Positions 1-10,900 of a DNA stretch of 64,000 bases are shown piece after piece. The notes under the pieces are model-generated. The model had not been told where the DNA came from. It saw nothing but the letters and a program-made list of their open reading frames with translations, and ran no database searches. Source of the DNA: Flammeovirga sp. EKP202 (GTDB lineage: Bacteria > Bacteroidota > Bacteroidia > Cytophagales > Flammeovirgaceae); NCBI RefSeq assembly GCF_014534745.1, contig NZ_JACVVP010000018.1, positions 1-64,000 on the forward strand, read 5' to 3'. Position 1 is the stretch's first letter. Every line of letters begins with the position of its first letter. The translations under genes were made by a program, and so were the position numbers.

Positions 1-2316
1 TTAAACAATGAAAATAATAGAAATTTGTCTGTTTCTGAAGATGGTACTTATCATTGTATTATAACAAACCCTGATTACCCTTCTCAAAATAATATTACAA
101 CTGGTAAATATACCATGATTGATGTTAGTGAATTCCAAGCGGACTCACTTGCAATACTTTCTTTAAAATCGGCTAATCCTGATGTAAACCTTAATTGGAG
201 TACGTCACTTAAAGTGGTGAATTGGGACAGTGTTACTCATACTGGGTTTCAAGGGGATCCTGTAAGTGCAGTAAAACTGAAAAATATTGGACTCTCTACA
301 ATTCCTTCCGACTTTATGAATGATGGTGCATTACTAAATTTGGATACTTTTGATATCTCCAATAATAAATTGACATTCTATGATTTATACAATGCTCAAG
401 CCATAATTAATCAAGAAGGTGCTTTTATAGACTATTCTGAACAGGCGGTTGTAGGAGAAGAACAATCCATAGGCTTTAAAGAGGAAATGATCACGTTAAC
501 GCTCGATCCTACATTAGTTGACACTCGAAATCAGTATCAATGGTATAAAGATAATATCATTATTGATGGAGCTACTGATCCTACATATACTACGAATGAA
601 CTAGGAGGTTACTATTGCTTAGTGACCAATAATGACTTTAGTTCTTTAACATTACAATCTGCAAGTACATTTATTTATAGCGTTGATGATTTCATCAGTG
701 ATTCAACCATTGTAGCATCAATATATACTAACAACCCTAACAATACATTAAATTGGGATATCTTATCACCAATTAATACATGGGAAGGAGTAAAATTAAG
801 AGGAGAGAGAGGTAGGGTGAAAGCATTAATTTTAAATGCTAAACAATTAGATTTACTCCCTGAAAATTTAGGAGAACTTACCGAACTTGAACTGTTAGAA
901 GTTGGGAATAACAGAATAAATGAACTCCCAAACAGTATTGGAATGTTGAAAGTATTAAAAGAGTTCAAAATCAATAGTAATCAACTCAATGATTTGGTCA
1001 ATGAACTCTATGATTTAGAGCAATTAGAAGTTATAGATATTAGCAATAATCAAATTTCTTCTATTGACCCAAAAATCTCACAACTCAGTCAATTACAACA
1101 AGCACATATACAAGACAACTATTTTACTTTCGATGATATCCAACAAATTCCATTAGAAAGAAATCGTTTTACGTACTCTCCTCAACAAATTATTGGTGAA
1201 GAGCAACAAATTGCCTCAGCTGGAGCTATTACGATTCAGATAGACCCTAGTATTGACCCTGATGTGAATACCAATCAATACACTTGGTTATACAATGGTG
1301 TTTTGATTCCAGGAGAAAAAGAAAGGACGCTAGTTGTGGATAGAAATTATGGGGAATATCAATGTATTATCAATAATACTGAATACACTGATTTGACATT
1401 AACAGTAGCTAGTATTTTTGTAGAAACTGATGAGATTGACGAAAATGACAAATTAATCTTAGAGGCTATCAAAGCTTTAAATACTGAAAACACATTAGAT
1501 TGGCCTGATGATGAACCTGTTGCTTTTTGGGAAGGTGTAAGAGTAGATGGTATTACTGCAAAAGTTATTGAGTTAGATCTTTGGAATAAAAACCTTGATG
1601 TCTTACCTGATAATTTTGCAGCATTGAATGCTCTTAAAAATGTAAATCTAAGTTCGAATAACCTATCTGAACTTCCAGAAAACATTGGTGATTTAGCAAT
1701 CACATTAGCATATTTTAATGCCTCTCAAAATCACTTTTCATTTGCAGAATTAGATAAAATAAGATTAAGTGACACCAACGATAAAATTAATTTTGTCTAT
1801 ACCAATCAAAAGTTAATAGGTGTCGAAGGAGAAATTGTTACACTAGAAAATGGATACAATACTATTTATATTCCTTCATTTATTCAAACTGAAAATGATG
1901 TCTATCAATGGTATTATCAAGGAAAACCTTTAGCAGATGCTACAAATAATTCAGTAATAGTTAATACTACAGGTGATTACAATTATACCATTACAAATTC
2001 GAACTATGATAATATTGTGTTAACTTCCTTCCCTATTAAAGTCGATGGTGTAACAAATATTGAAGGTCCTATTAATAATAAAATATCGATTTATCCGAAT
2101 CCAACTGAAAATATAGCAACCGTACAAACTACTGAGAATATCAAAATTTTAGATGTTCAAATTTATGATGTAACAGGTAAAAAATATAAGATTGAGACGA
2201 ATGTTCGATCTATCACTCAATGGACCCTTGATCTTACAAAGGTCCCTAATGGAATGTATTTAATCAATGTTCAAACAGACCAAGGTATTACTTTATTGAA
2301 AATTACTAAACAATAA
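1..2316 (+). CDS. T9SS-secreted leucine-rich-repeat/Ig-like protein (5' end outside window)
   Basis: The reading frame is open from base 1, so the N-terminus lies outside the window; at least 771 codons are visible. The protein repeats a composite module about three times. Each module is an Ig-like segment (pattern QYQWYKDN...GxYxCxxTN) followed by an LRR block opened by a cap of the type NTLNW...WEGVKL...RVxxLxL and continuing with LPENLGELTELELLEVGNN-like repeats. The last 80 residues (KISIYPNPTEN to the end) match a type A T9SS C-terminal sorting domain, so export through the type IX system and attachment to or release from the cell surface is expected. LRR and Ig modules suggest a protein- or ligand-binding surface role; no catalytic motif is seen. 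The downstream gene is on the other strand. Confidence 0.85.
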   Translation, partial: LNNENNRNLSVSEDGTYHCIITNPDYPSQNNITTGKYTMIDVSEFQADSLAILSLKSANPDVNLNWSTSLKVVNWDSVTHTGFQGDPVSAVKLKNIGLSTIPSDFMNDGALLNLDTFDISNNKLTFYDLYNAQAIINQEGAFIDYSEQAVVGEEQSIGFKEEMITLTLDPTLVDTRNQYQWYKDNIIIDGATDPTYTTNELGGYYCLVTNNDFSSLTLQSASTFIYSVDDFISDSTIVASIYTNNPNNTLNWDILSPINTWEGVKLRGERGRVKALILNAKQLDLLPENLGELTELELLEVGNNRINELPNSIGMLKVLKEFKINSNQLNDLVNELYDLEQLEVIDISNNQISSIDPKISQLSQLQQAHIQDNYFTFDDIQQIPLERNRFTYSPQQIIGEEQQIASAGAITIQIDPSIDPDVNTNQYTWLYNGVLIPGEKERTLVVDRNYGEYQCIINNTEYTDLTLTVASIFVETDEIDENDKLILEAIKALNTENTLDWPDDEPVAFWEGVRVDGITAKVIELDLWNKNLDVLPDNFAALNALKNVNLSSNNLSELPENIGDLAITLAYFNASQNHFSFAELDKIRLSDTNDKINFVYTNQKLIGVEGEIVTLENGYNTIYIPSFIQTENDVYQWYYQGKPLADATNNSVIVNTTGDYNYTITNSNYDNIVLTSFPIKVDGVTNIEGPINNKISIYPNPTENIATVQTTENIKILDVQIYDVTGKKYKIETNVRSITQWTLDLTKVPNGMYLINVQTDQGITLLKITKQ

Positions 2317-2331
2317 AGTTGACTTCCAAAA

Positions 2332-2446
2332 CATTGTAAACTAAATTCTCGTTAATGTACAACTTCTTTTATGGAGGATAAAGGGTATTATGCTGTGATT
2401 CGTGAGGACGTTGCAATGCAAGGTCCCTACAGAACTGCATTTTAGC
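2332..2446 (+). repeat. Intergenic repeat, copy A (REP-like palindrome)
   Basis: This copy starts with CATTGTAAACTAAATT followed by TCGTTAA, the same terminus as the copies at 30058 and 39805. It carries a near-palindrome built on GGACGTTGCA-A-TGCAAGGTCC, followed by CCTACAGAACTGCATTTTAG, which recurs almost exactly at 30129-30173. No open reading frame is preserved. The far end cannot be placed with confidence; the rest of the gap up to 2609 shows no gene. Confidence 0.6.
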
Positions 2447-2609
2447 AAATGAATATAAAGTGCATTACTTTAGGGGTGTTTTCGTAAAAATCCTCATGAC
2501 CCATAATACATAATTATTCGCTATTAATAGAGGGATTTACACTAATTCACGATGACTGAAAAGCGAGAGTATATTCTTATTTTCCTTGGAAAGAATTAGA
2601 TTAATGTAT

Positions 2610-4349
2610 TTAGTTTGACTCACTTATTACTTCATCTCGCTTTTTAATTTCAATAATTCGATCACAATCTTCCAAAGTGCTTAATCGATGAGCAATAATT
2701 ATAATAGTAAGGTTTGACTCTGATAATTTATGGATTGACTCCGTAATTTCCTTTTCTGTTTGTGTATCCAATGCTGAAGTTGCTTCATCAAAAAATAAAA
2801 TTTCTGCATCAAAATAAAGTGCTCTTGCAATACCTACTCTTTGTCTTTGTCCTCCTGACAGCTTAGTACCATTCTCTCCTATTCTTGTATGAATTCCATT
2901 TTCCAATTCTTGGCTGACATCATAAAGAGATGCCCTTTTTAAAACTACGTCAAGTTTTTTAAAATCTATATCTTCATCCTTAACTCCAAATGCTACGTTT
3001 TCAGCAAGCGATCCATCAATGATATATACTGACTGTTGTACGTAGCCTACTTTATGATAAAATGCATCAATATATTCTTCTCCAAATACTTGATTATCTA
3101 TTAAATATTGACCCTTTGTTACCTTTAGAAAACCTAAAAGAATATTCATTATTGTCGTTTTACCAGAACCTGACGCACCAATTAAACCAATAGTCTCTCC
3201 CTTTTTTATTACCAAAGAAAAGTCTTTTAAGATATTTTTTTCAGCATTTGGATAATGAAAAGACACATTTTCTAAAATCAAAGAATTTTCAAACTTCAAT
3301 TCTTTTTGTTGTGGTTTCTCAAAGTGCATTTCTTTTTTTAGGGGTTCTAATACATTAAATGTCCATTTATTTTGATTAAGGCCATTTAAATAAGTCATCA
3401 TTCTATTAATTGATGGCATCACTCTGAATCCTGCTATAGCAAAAAGCCCTAGTAATTGTAGTAATTCAATTCTTGACTCTAAATAATAGACTCCATAAAT
3501 ATTCATCACTAAAACGGCTAACATCAGTGCACTCTCAATCACTCTTGTTGGAGCAAGGTTATAAATATTAGCTCTTATATTAACATCTACTAATTGATTA
3601 ACATCGTCACCCATTCTATTACGAAATAGTTGTTCTGACCCAGATATAAGAACATCTACATAACCAAAAATACTTTGAAAAATATTTTTATTTAACCTTG
3701 GTGTTACTTTCTGTCTTATTGAACCAATTTCAATTGATTTATTTCGTACATATCTATACAGTAACAAAAATGAAGGTATCACAATTGCTGATAACAAGGT
3801 CAGAACCTTAAAATCATAAATAGTTATACTTATAATTATTAGTAGTAAAATGATAATCTCATTTAATATATTTAATACTCCTAATAACTGACTATTTGCA
3901 AATGATTGTGTTGCTCCCTGAACATTTCTATTTAATATATTAGAATTCTCCTCTTTAAAGAAAATAAAACCTTTACGATAGTAAATTTGATGTAATCGTT
4001 GTGCAAAATCACTATACAAGCCCATTGCAAATTCACTTTGCAATTTTACGATAAACATTCCAGCAATATTTTTTATCACCACTATTAAAAATAAGGCAGT
4101 CGTCAAAAGAATAATAAATTGTTTATCATCCGTCAAACCGAAAAAAGTATAAATCCAATTGGCCCAATCGTACTTATTGACAACATCATCTTCTAATAAG
4201 ACTGCAAAAACGGGAAGCATGGCACTTAAACCTATCAACTCTAAGCCAGAATTAATAAATAAAAGAATACTTACTCCTAATGCTTTTACTTTTTGATCTT
4301 TGGGTAAAATGGAACGAATAAATTGTAAGGTTTGGAAAATGATATTCAT
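2610..4349 (-). CDS. ABC exporter, fused permease and ATPase
   Basis: This is a 579-residue half-transporter of the MsbA/PglK type. The N-terminal half holds about six hydrophobic segments. The C-terminal half is an ABC ATPase with Walker A GASGSGKTT (Lys about 397), signature LSGGQ, Walker B ILFFDEATSALD and H-loop IIIAHR, all intact. I start it at the Met of MNIIFQTL rather than 25 codons upstream, because the upstream extension is polar and unlike the family. It should work as a homodimer exporting a lipid, lipid-linked sugar or peptide; the substrate cannot be read from sequence. It stands alone, with gaps on both sides. Confidence 0.85.
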   Translation of the reverse strand: MNIIFQTLQFIRSILPKDQKVKALGVSILLFINSGLELIGLSAMLPVFAVLLEDDVVNKYDWANWIYTFFGLTDDKQFIILLTTALFLIVVIKNIAGMFIVKLQSEFAMGLYSDFAQRLHQIYYRKGFIFFKEENSNILNRNVQGATQSFANSQLLGVLNILNEIIILLLIIISITIYDFKVLTLLSAIVIPSFLLLYRYVRNKSIEIGSIRQKVTPRLNKNIFQSIFGYVDVLISGSEQLFRNRMGDDVNQLVDVNIRANIYNLAPTRVIESALMLAVLVMNIYGVYYLESRIELLQLLGLFAIAGFRVMPSINRMMTYLNGLNQNKWTFNVLEPLKKEMHFEKPQQKELKFENSLILENVSFHYPNAEKNILKDFSLVIKKGETIGLIGASGSGKTTIMNILLGFLKVTKGQYLIDNQVFGEEYIDAFYHKVGYVQQSVYIIDGSLAENVAFGVKDEDIDFKKLDVVLKRASLYDVSQELENGIHTRIGENGTKLSGGQRQRVGIARALYFDAEILFFDEATSALDTQTEKEITESIHKLSESNLTIIIIAHRLSTLEDCDRIIEIKKRDEVISESN

Positions 4350-4570
4350 ATTAAAAAAGTTCTTCAAGTTATTATTCTTGTTGAATTCGTAGATTATTTG
4401 CGTTTGAATACTGTTTAGCGACACAAATATAGAAGAATTGGCTGAAGCAAGGGAATTATAAGTCCAAAATGTATGATTTGGCTAGTTCTTTCTTTTATCA
4501 TTCATAATTTGATAATATAGCATAAGTACTAAAATGATATAGAAATAAACTACTTATACAATGTTATAGA

Positions 4571-4610
4571 TTTAAGAAGTGAAAGGTCACCCTACCACCC
4601 ACTTCTTAAA
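4571..4610 (-). other. Stem-loop spanning the stop codon of the LytTR regulator
   Basis: TTTAAGAAGTG (4571-4581) and CACTTCTTAAA (4600-4610) form a perfect 11-bp inverted repeat. One arm lies in the last codons of the regulator gene and the other just past its TGA. There is no U-run, so it may be an mRNA 3'-end stabiliser rather than a classical terminator. Confidence 0.45.
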
Positions 4611-5348
4611 CTTTGGTGCTTTTTCTTTTGGAATGACAATTTCCTCCTCTTCCATGTCCTTTAATCTTAACACCCATTTTCCGTTGTAGAATGGTTCAAT
4701 ACTTTTTACAGCATTGACATTCACGATGTATTGACGGTTGACTCTAAAAAAAAGAGTGGGATCTAGTTCATACTCCAGTTTATCTAAAGTATAATCGATG
4801 GTAATTGTCACTTGCTGATCTGTATGTGCAAAGGTGGTTTTATTTTGGGAATGAAAACAGGCGATATCTTTTACGTTTAAAGCTTCCATACTAACAGCTG
4901 TATTTCCCCAAATGCGTTTCCTATAGGCCTTAGTTTGTTCTGATACATGCTTTTGAATATTTTTAATTTCTTGTTTTGAAACAACAGATGTATTTTGATT
5001 TTCAAACTTTTGAATGGCTTTTTGAACCCACTTTTCTTCGACAGGTTTTAATAAGTAATCAATACTATTGACTTGAAATGCTCTCAATGCGTATTCATCA
5101 TAGGCAGTGACAAAAATAATCGGAATGTCTATATCTGTACTTTCTAAAATCTCAAAACTTAAACCGTCCGTTAACTGAATATCCATAAATATGACATCAG
5201 GTTTAGTTTCTTTTCCTTCAAAAAACTCAAGACTTTCTTCAATAGACTGTAGTGGGAATAAAAACTCCCATTCTGGTCTGATTTCCTGAATTACCTTTTT
5301 TAAATAACGTTGAGCAGGTACTTCATCCTCAATTATCAATACTTTCAT
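4587..5348 (-). CDS. LytTR-family response regulator
   Basis: This 253-residue DNA-binding response regulator has a receiver domain at residues 1-115, with acidic pocket E7/D8, phospho-acceptor D56 (in VIFMDIQ) and conserved Lys in YLLKP. A LytTR DNA-binding domain occupies about residues 150-250 (HSQNKTTFAHT...FFRVNRQYIVNVNAVKSIEP). It lies one base downstream of its sensor kinase stop codon, with AGGAAG preceding the ATG, so the two are co-translated. Known LytTR regulators bind direct repeats near promoters; its targets are not evident here, though the RND efflux operon just upstream on the same strand is a candidate. Confidence 0.93.
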   Translation of the reverse strand: MKVLIIEDEVPAQRYLKKVIQEIRPEWEFLFPLQSIEESLEFFEGKETKPDVIFMDIQLTDGLSFEILESTDIDIPIIFVTAYDEYALRAFQVNSIDYLLKPVEEKWVQKAIQKFENQNTSVVSKQEIKNIQKHVSEQTKAYRKRIWGNTAVSMEALNVKDIACFHSQNKTTFAHTDQQVTITIDYTLDKLEYELDPTLFFRVNRQYIVNVNAVKSIEPFYNGKWVLRLKDMEEEEIVIPKEKAPKFKKWVVG

Positions 5349-5349
5349 G

Positions 5350-6396
5350 CTATGCTTCCTTTTTTAATAATGGAATGGTTACGGAAAAATAATCGTCTGT
5401 TTCAATTATATCAATTTGTGCTTTTTTATCCAATGCCTTAAAGCTCTCTTTTAAATAAGTAAGGCCTATATGATAAGATTCTTGCTTTTTATTTTTTAAC
5501 TGTTTGTTATTTTCCACCTTAACATAATTCTGATTCATATCCACTTTTATAGTTAATGGTTTCCGAAGTGTAGCCACATTATGTTTAAATGCATTTTCTA
5601 AAAGTAACTGAAGACTTAGCGGTGGCATAATTTTCTGACTATGCTCATCATTGATGTTTAATTCCAACTGAAGCCCTTCTCCTAATCTTACTTGGTGTAA
5701 ATCCAAATAATGTTTCATGGCTTCCCACTCGGTTTCAAAAGTCACTTCGGTGGCCTCTTTGGTCTGCAAGACATACCGGTAAGTATAGGATAAATCCATA
5801 GCGAACTTCTTCGCTTGAGCAGGATCGTATTCTATTTCAGAAATTAGTACATTCAAACTATTAAATAGGAAATGTGGATTAAGATGAGCCTGTAAAGCTC
5901 TATTTTCTGCTCTTAATTTATCTTGTTTTAATGTCTCTGTTTTGATAGATTCATCTCTCCATTTTCTTAGAAAGTCATCTGTAATGGTTAAGGAACAGTA
6001 GAGTAATAAAATTAAGCTTTGAATAACACCAAGAATCAAATTATTCTTATTAATAATATGTGGTGAAGGAATATTGGAATGTAAGTTTATAGTAATCAGA
6101 ACTACATAAAAAAATACAAAAGCCATTATAAAAAGAGAGACTAATTCTAGAGTAAGCCTGTAACTTGGGTTCTTCTTAAATGGTAATACGTTTTCGTAAA
6201 AATTTGAAAGATGCCTCCCCAAATACACCACCCCATTGAACCAAATTAAATATAAGTAAGTTGAGATATAACTAAATACATCTATCACCTTAAAATCTTC
6301 AATTATTGACCAGTAAGTAAAATATAACAGTAGTAAAGACAATGTTATACTTAATGCTGGTGTCAACCATTTATAATTTCTTTCTAATAAAATCAT
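5350..6396 (-). CDS. LytS/YehU-type sensor histidine kinase
   Basis: This 348-residue membrane kinase has about four hydrophobic segments in residues 10-145. A His_kinase domain follows with the phospho-acceptor motif LNPHFLFNSLN (His175), then an HATPase region with the N-box LLLENAFKHNV. The classical G-boxes are short, as is usual in this family. No extracytoplasmic sensor domain is seen, so sensing is probably through the membrane segments. It is the first gene of a two-gene operon with the LytTR regulator. An efflux operon ends 276 bp upstream on the same strand, with a terminator between them. Confidence 0.92.
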   Translation of the reverse strand: MILLERNYKWLTPALSITLSLLLLYFTYWSIIEDFKVIDVFSYISTYLYLIWFNGVVYLGRHLSNFYENVLPFKKNPSYRLTLELVSLFIMAFVFFYVVLITINLHSNIPSPHIINKNNLILGVIQSLILLLYCSLTITDDFLRKWRDESIKTETLKQDKLRAENRALQAHLNPHFLFNSLNVLISEIEYDPAQAKKFAMDLSYTYRYVLQTKEATEVTFETEWEAMKHYLDLHQVRLGEGLQLELNINDEHSQKIMPPLSLQLLLENAFKHNVATLRKPLTIKVDMNQNYVKVENNKQLKNKKQESYHIGLTYLKESFKALDKKAQIDIIETDDYFSVTIPLLKKEA

Positions 6397-6604
6397 TGAT
6401 GAACTGTTTTATTGAAGTGTATTATTCCGCTTCTTCTCGTAAATTGTTAAACTTAATAAATTCTCTTATCAAGTACTATGTGGACTTCGTTATCGTCAAC
6501 TTTCAATGCACATTAATACAAGTTTTCTTAGGTCTTCTTTCAAGCTTCATTCTCCAAATCGATATATATGTAATTTCACATGTATAACTTGTTCCTTTAT
6601 TTTA

Positions 6605-6640
6605 TAAAAAAAGGGGGAAGATATAACAAAATATCTCCCC
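6605..6640 (-). terminator. Rho-independent terminator after the first RND operon
   Basis: Read on the minus strand, GGGGAGATAT pairs with ATATCTTCCCC across a short loop, with one bulge, followed by seven Ts. It sits 30 bp past the tolC-like stop codon. Confidence 0.75.
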
Positions 6641-6671
6641 TACTTTTTCCTACCGTTAATTGTTTTAGCTG

Positions 6672-7985
6672 TTAGTTAGCTGTTAAATTTCCCATCGAAC
6701 GGACATAATGTGTCCATTGTATCTGAGCCTTTAACTTTGATTGTATATATTCAATGACAGCTTGTTCGAGATATAATTGAGAGTCAATCACCTCTAAAAT
6801 ATCAATTAGCCCTTCTTCGAATCTTTCTTCCATTACCGATGCATTCTGACGTGCTTTTGTTAAAGACATCTTAGCAACAGTATTCTCTTTTAAACTATTC
6901 TGCCAAGCCACTCTTTTCTGAGCAATTTCTAAGTCCAAAAGTTCTTTTGTTCTTTCAAGTGCCAATTGCTCATTATGCACTTTAAGTTGTTGACTTGCCA
7001 CTAAATGCTGCTTTCTTCCACCATGAAATAATGGAATACTTAGCATTACACCTGCTTGAACATTGGGTACTGCACCCGGCAACATATTATAACCTGGAGC
7101 AGAGTAAGAAGCTGTAGCAATCCCATCTAATTGAAATCTATACATACTTTTTACAATGTTCATATCTTTAATACGCTTCTCTACATTAAATTCGGCCACT
7201 TTATATTCAGGACGAACACTCATCTGCATTTCATGCGATTGAAAATGTTCCAATTCAATGGAATCAATCAAAGTAATTTCATCTTCAAAGGGTCTACCTA
7301 ATATTCTATTCAAAGACATCTTATATACTTTCAGGTCATTTTCCGCTTGAATAACAGCTAAATCTGCCCTGTTCACTCTTACTTCCGTCATCAATAGATC
7401 ACTTCTGTCAAGCGTTCCAACCTCAACCTTATTTTCTACTAAACCTGCAATTCTAGATAAATCATTTTTATAATTTTGCATTGCAAAAACCAGCTCATTT
7501 TGAGCGACAGATTGCCAATATTGAAGGTCTGTAGCCATGATGACATCCTGACTTGTGATTTGCAGTTGTTCAGAAGCAATTTTATACTGAATATCGGCTC
7601 TCTTTTTACGCTCTTGAAGCTGACCTCCTTTATAAATAGGCTGAGTCAACGTAGTATAAAGTCCATATTGATGTTGAGCACCTTGCCCTAATGTTTCTCC
7701 CGCTAAATCTCCAAACCTTGGATCATCTGGCAAAGCCATTGCTAATGGATTTTGAACGTACCAGTAATCTGCACTAGCACCAATCTTCGGCATCATATTC
7801 GCCATGGCGGCTTTGTAGTTTTGATATCCTACTTCTACCGTATTTTCAGCCATTTTCACTAATTGTTCATGCTCAATCGCTTCTTTTCTATATTGCAATA
7901 AATAAGGATCATTGACTTGAGCGTGAGCTTCTATTGCTCCTAAACATATCAGGAGAACTACGAAGTGTTTATGTAATTTTTCCAT
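6672..7985 (-). CDS. TolC-family outer-membrane efflux protein
   Basis: This 437-residue protein has a signal peptide (cleavage after AHAQ, about residue 23). Two OEP repeats made of long amphipathic helices are visible, ending with the typical RFEEGLIDILEVIDSQLYLEQAVIEYIQ segment. It would trimerise as the outer-membrane channel of the tripartite pump whose adaptor and inner-membrane pump are encoded immediately upstream (5-bp gap). The length is normal for the family. The substrate is unknown. Confidence 0.92.
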   Translation of the reverse strand: MEKLHKHFVVLLICLGAIEAHAQVNDPYLLQYRKEAIEHEQLVKMAENTVEVGYQNYKAAMANMMPKIGASADYWYVQNPLAMALPDDPRFGDLAGETLGQGAQHQYGLYTTLTQPIYKGGQLQERKKRADIQYKIASEQLQITSQDVIMATDLQYWQSVAQNELVFAMQNYKNDLSRIAGLVENKVEVGTLDRSDLLMTEVRVNRADLAVIQAENDLKVYKMSLNRILGRPFEDEITLIDSIELEHFQSHEMQMSVRPEYKVAEFNVEKRIKDMNIVKSMYRFQLDGIATASYSAPGYNMLPGAVPNVQAGVMLSIPLFHGGRKQHLVASQQLKVHNEQLALERTKELLDLEIAQKRVAWQNSLKENTVAKMSLTKARQNASVMEERFEEGLIDILEVIDSQLYLEQAVIEYIQSKLKAQIQWTHYVRSMGNLTAN

Positions 7986-7990
7986 GGATA

Positions 7991-10900
7991 TTATTTGTTT
8001 AGTTTGATGTTATAGAAAATGGCATAAAATACAGGTACGGCTATCAACGTCAAGAATGTAGCAAACCCTAAACCGAAAATAATAGTCACGGACATAGCCC
8101 CAAAAACTGAATCTGGAATCAATGGTATCATACCAAACATGGTGGTGATAGCTGCCATTAATACTGGTCTGGTTCTTGAAATTGTTGCATAAACAATGGC
8201 ATCAAGATGTGATAGTCCTTCTTTCCTCTGTATATTTACCTCATCCAACAATACAATGACATTTTTAATCACCATACCTAACAAACCAATCCACCCAATA
8301 AATGACATAAAGTCAAATGCTCTTCCTAATCCAACTAACCCGAAGATCACTCCTATTAGGGAGAATGGAAGTAACACCATCACAATCAGAGGTTGTTTGT
8401 AATTACCAAATAATGCAATCAAAATGGCAATGATCAGTAAGAAAGCCAATGGGAAGAATGTGACAATTGCATCTACAGCTTCTTTTTGATTCTTCTTTTC
8501 AGCATCCCACATGAAAGTATATCCTTCTGGAAGTTCCATTGCTTCGATCTTACTTACAATATCTTTTTGCAATTCTGCAGTAGTTACCCCATCGATAGGA
8601 TCGCATAATGCCGATAAAGCTCTATGGCGATTGTACGTTTGAATAAGAGGGTATTCATAACCTAAACTCATTCCGTTAGTAAGTTGTGGAAGAGGAACAT
8701 TTTTTTCCCCTGAAATCACCTTCATGTTTTCCACTTTCTCAATATTTGGAATTTCTCCTTCATCCAATTTCAAAACAATTGGCATTAATTCATTATCCTC
8801 TCTGTAAGTACCCACTGGCAAGCCTTCACTCACTACTCTAAATGAGTTCGCAATTTCTGCTCTTGTTACCCCTGCTCTTGCTGCCTTGTTATTTGAGTAC
8901 TCCGCTGTCCAAACTGGAGCCATATTAAACCAGCTGCTATGAACATGTCTTGAAAGATCACTTTCTCTCATGATCATCATGGCTTCATTCACCAAAGAAT
9001 CTAAGACTTGAATATCATTACCCATAAATCGAGCCTCTACCTTACCGTCTAATGGTGACATTACAGAGTAAAGTTCGGGACGGATAAATATATCTGGCCA
9101 ATTAGAATATTTCTCTTTTTCTAACCTTGAAAAAACTCTATCTACATTATCATAATCTTCACATTCTACAATAAAATGCATCACATTGGATTGGGGACCA
9201 TAAGCTGATGAGGCAAGGAAATATCTTGGAGGTGTATTACCCAAAGTCATTGTCACTTCTTTCACCTCTTCTTGTTCCATCAACCAATCATAGATCTTAT
9301 CCGCTTGTTCTTCCGTGTATTCAATTCTTGTCCCTTCCGGAGTGAAAGCATTAATTTTGAAGAGATTTTTCTCAAGTTCAGGCATAAATACGATAGACAT
9401 GTATTTAGCCGTGAACAATGAGAAAGCGAATAATCCTAGGAAAATGCCTAATGAAATATATTTATATTGGATACCAAGTTTTAAGAAAGAGCGGAATTTA
9501 TCATAGAATTTTCCTCGGAATAGGTCATCTGATTCTCCTTCTTTTTTCTTTTCATCCTTTAAAAAAACATCACATACTAATGCCGACTGCGTAAGTGCAA
9601 AAACCCAACTTAGAGAAAGTGAAATGGCTAAAACACTGAATAGAGATGATAAATATTCACCGGTTGAGTCTGGTGAAATTCTGATTGGTAAAAAGGTAAG
9701 AATTGCAATAATGGTTGCTCCTAAAAGTGGCCAAGCTGAAGCCGTTGCAGCTTCCATAATGGCCTGTTTCTTAGGAATACCCATTTTCATTTTCATTAAA
9801 ATGGATTCGATGACCACAATGGAGTTATCAACCAACATACCCATGGCAATAATCAATGCTGCTAATGAAACCCTTTCCATATTGATTCCAAAAGACCACA
9901 TTATAATGATCGTTGCGAGGATTGAAAATACTAACCCTGACCCTACTAGGATACCATTCTTTAAACCAATAAAGAAAAGAAGAATTAATACTACTGTCCC
10001 AACTGAAGCAATAAGGTTAAAAACAAAACCATCATTGGCTACTTTAGATTCATTGCCTTGGTCATAGATATTTTTGATGAATAATCCTGCTGGAAGATTC
10101 TGTTTTATTACCTCCAATTGAGCACGTACATCTTCCCCTACTTCCACTACATTGGCACCAGCTGAAGCAGATATAGCAAAACCTACCGCTGGAATCCCTT
10201 GTATTTTCATTTTGGAAGTATAGGGAGTGACGTACCCTTCCTCAATCGCACAAATTTCTTTTAATCTGATTTGATTTCCTTTCGAAGTTGTAATAAGGAA
10301 ATTCCCAATTTCTTCTGTATCATTAAAATCTCCACCGATTTTAACTCTTAATCTTTGTTCATGGGTATTGACAAAGCCAGCATTTACAAGCTTGTTTTGC
10401 TGATTAAGTGCAAGCATCACATTTTCTAATGATACACCCAACTGATTCATTGCCGAATAAGATAATTTTAGGTCAATACTCTCTTGTGCTTTACCAAAAA
10501 GTGATACCTTAGCGACATTATCTACTTTTAATAACTCCTTTTTAATATCGTCAGCATAATCATTGAGTTCTCTATATGTGAAACCATCACCATAAATACC
10601 ATAGAAAAGTCCTAGTACATCAGCAAAGTCATCATTGACAATTGAGGGATTTGCATTTGCAGGCAACTGTGATTGTACATCTCCTACTTTTCTTCTCAAC
10701 ATATCCCACATTTGGGGAATATCATCTCCATGAACAGTCTTTTTTAATACTACAAGTATTCTTGAAACTCCATGTCTACTGTCAGAGTCTAAATAATCCA
10801 AACCGTCCATGGCTTGAATGGCCTCCTCCAATTTATCTGTCACTTGCTGTTCTACTTCTTCTGCAGAAGCACCCGGATAAGTGGTTAAAACTATAGCTTG

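Noticed and set aside
6440-6560. Possible further copy of the intergenic repeat (TTATCGTCAACTTTCAATG, TTCAAGCTTC)
   Set aside because: Only two short scattered matches; no terminal inverted repeats or extended similarity could be traced.
6342-6587. 81-codon frame between the LytS-type kinase and the TolC gene
   Set aside because: It overlaps the kinase start on the opposite strand, is low-complexity and hydrophobic by AT-richness, and has no recognisable motif.
9624-10067. 147-codon frame antisense to the first RND pump gene
   Set aside because: It mirrors a conserved membrane segment of a clear RND gene; its composition follows the complementary codons.
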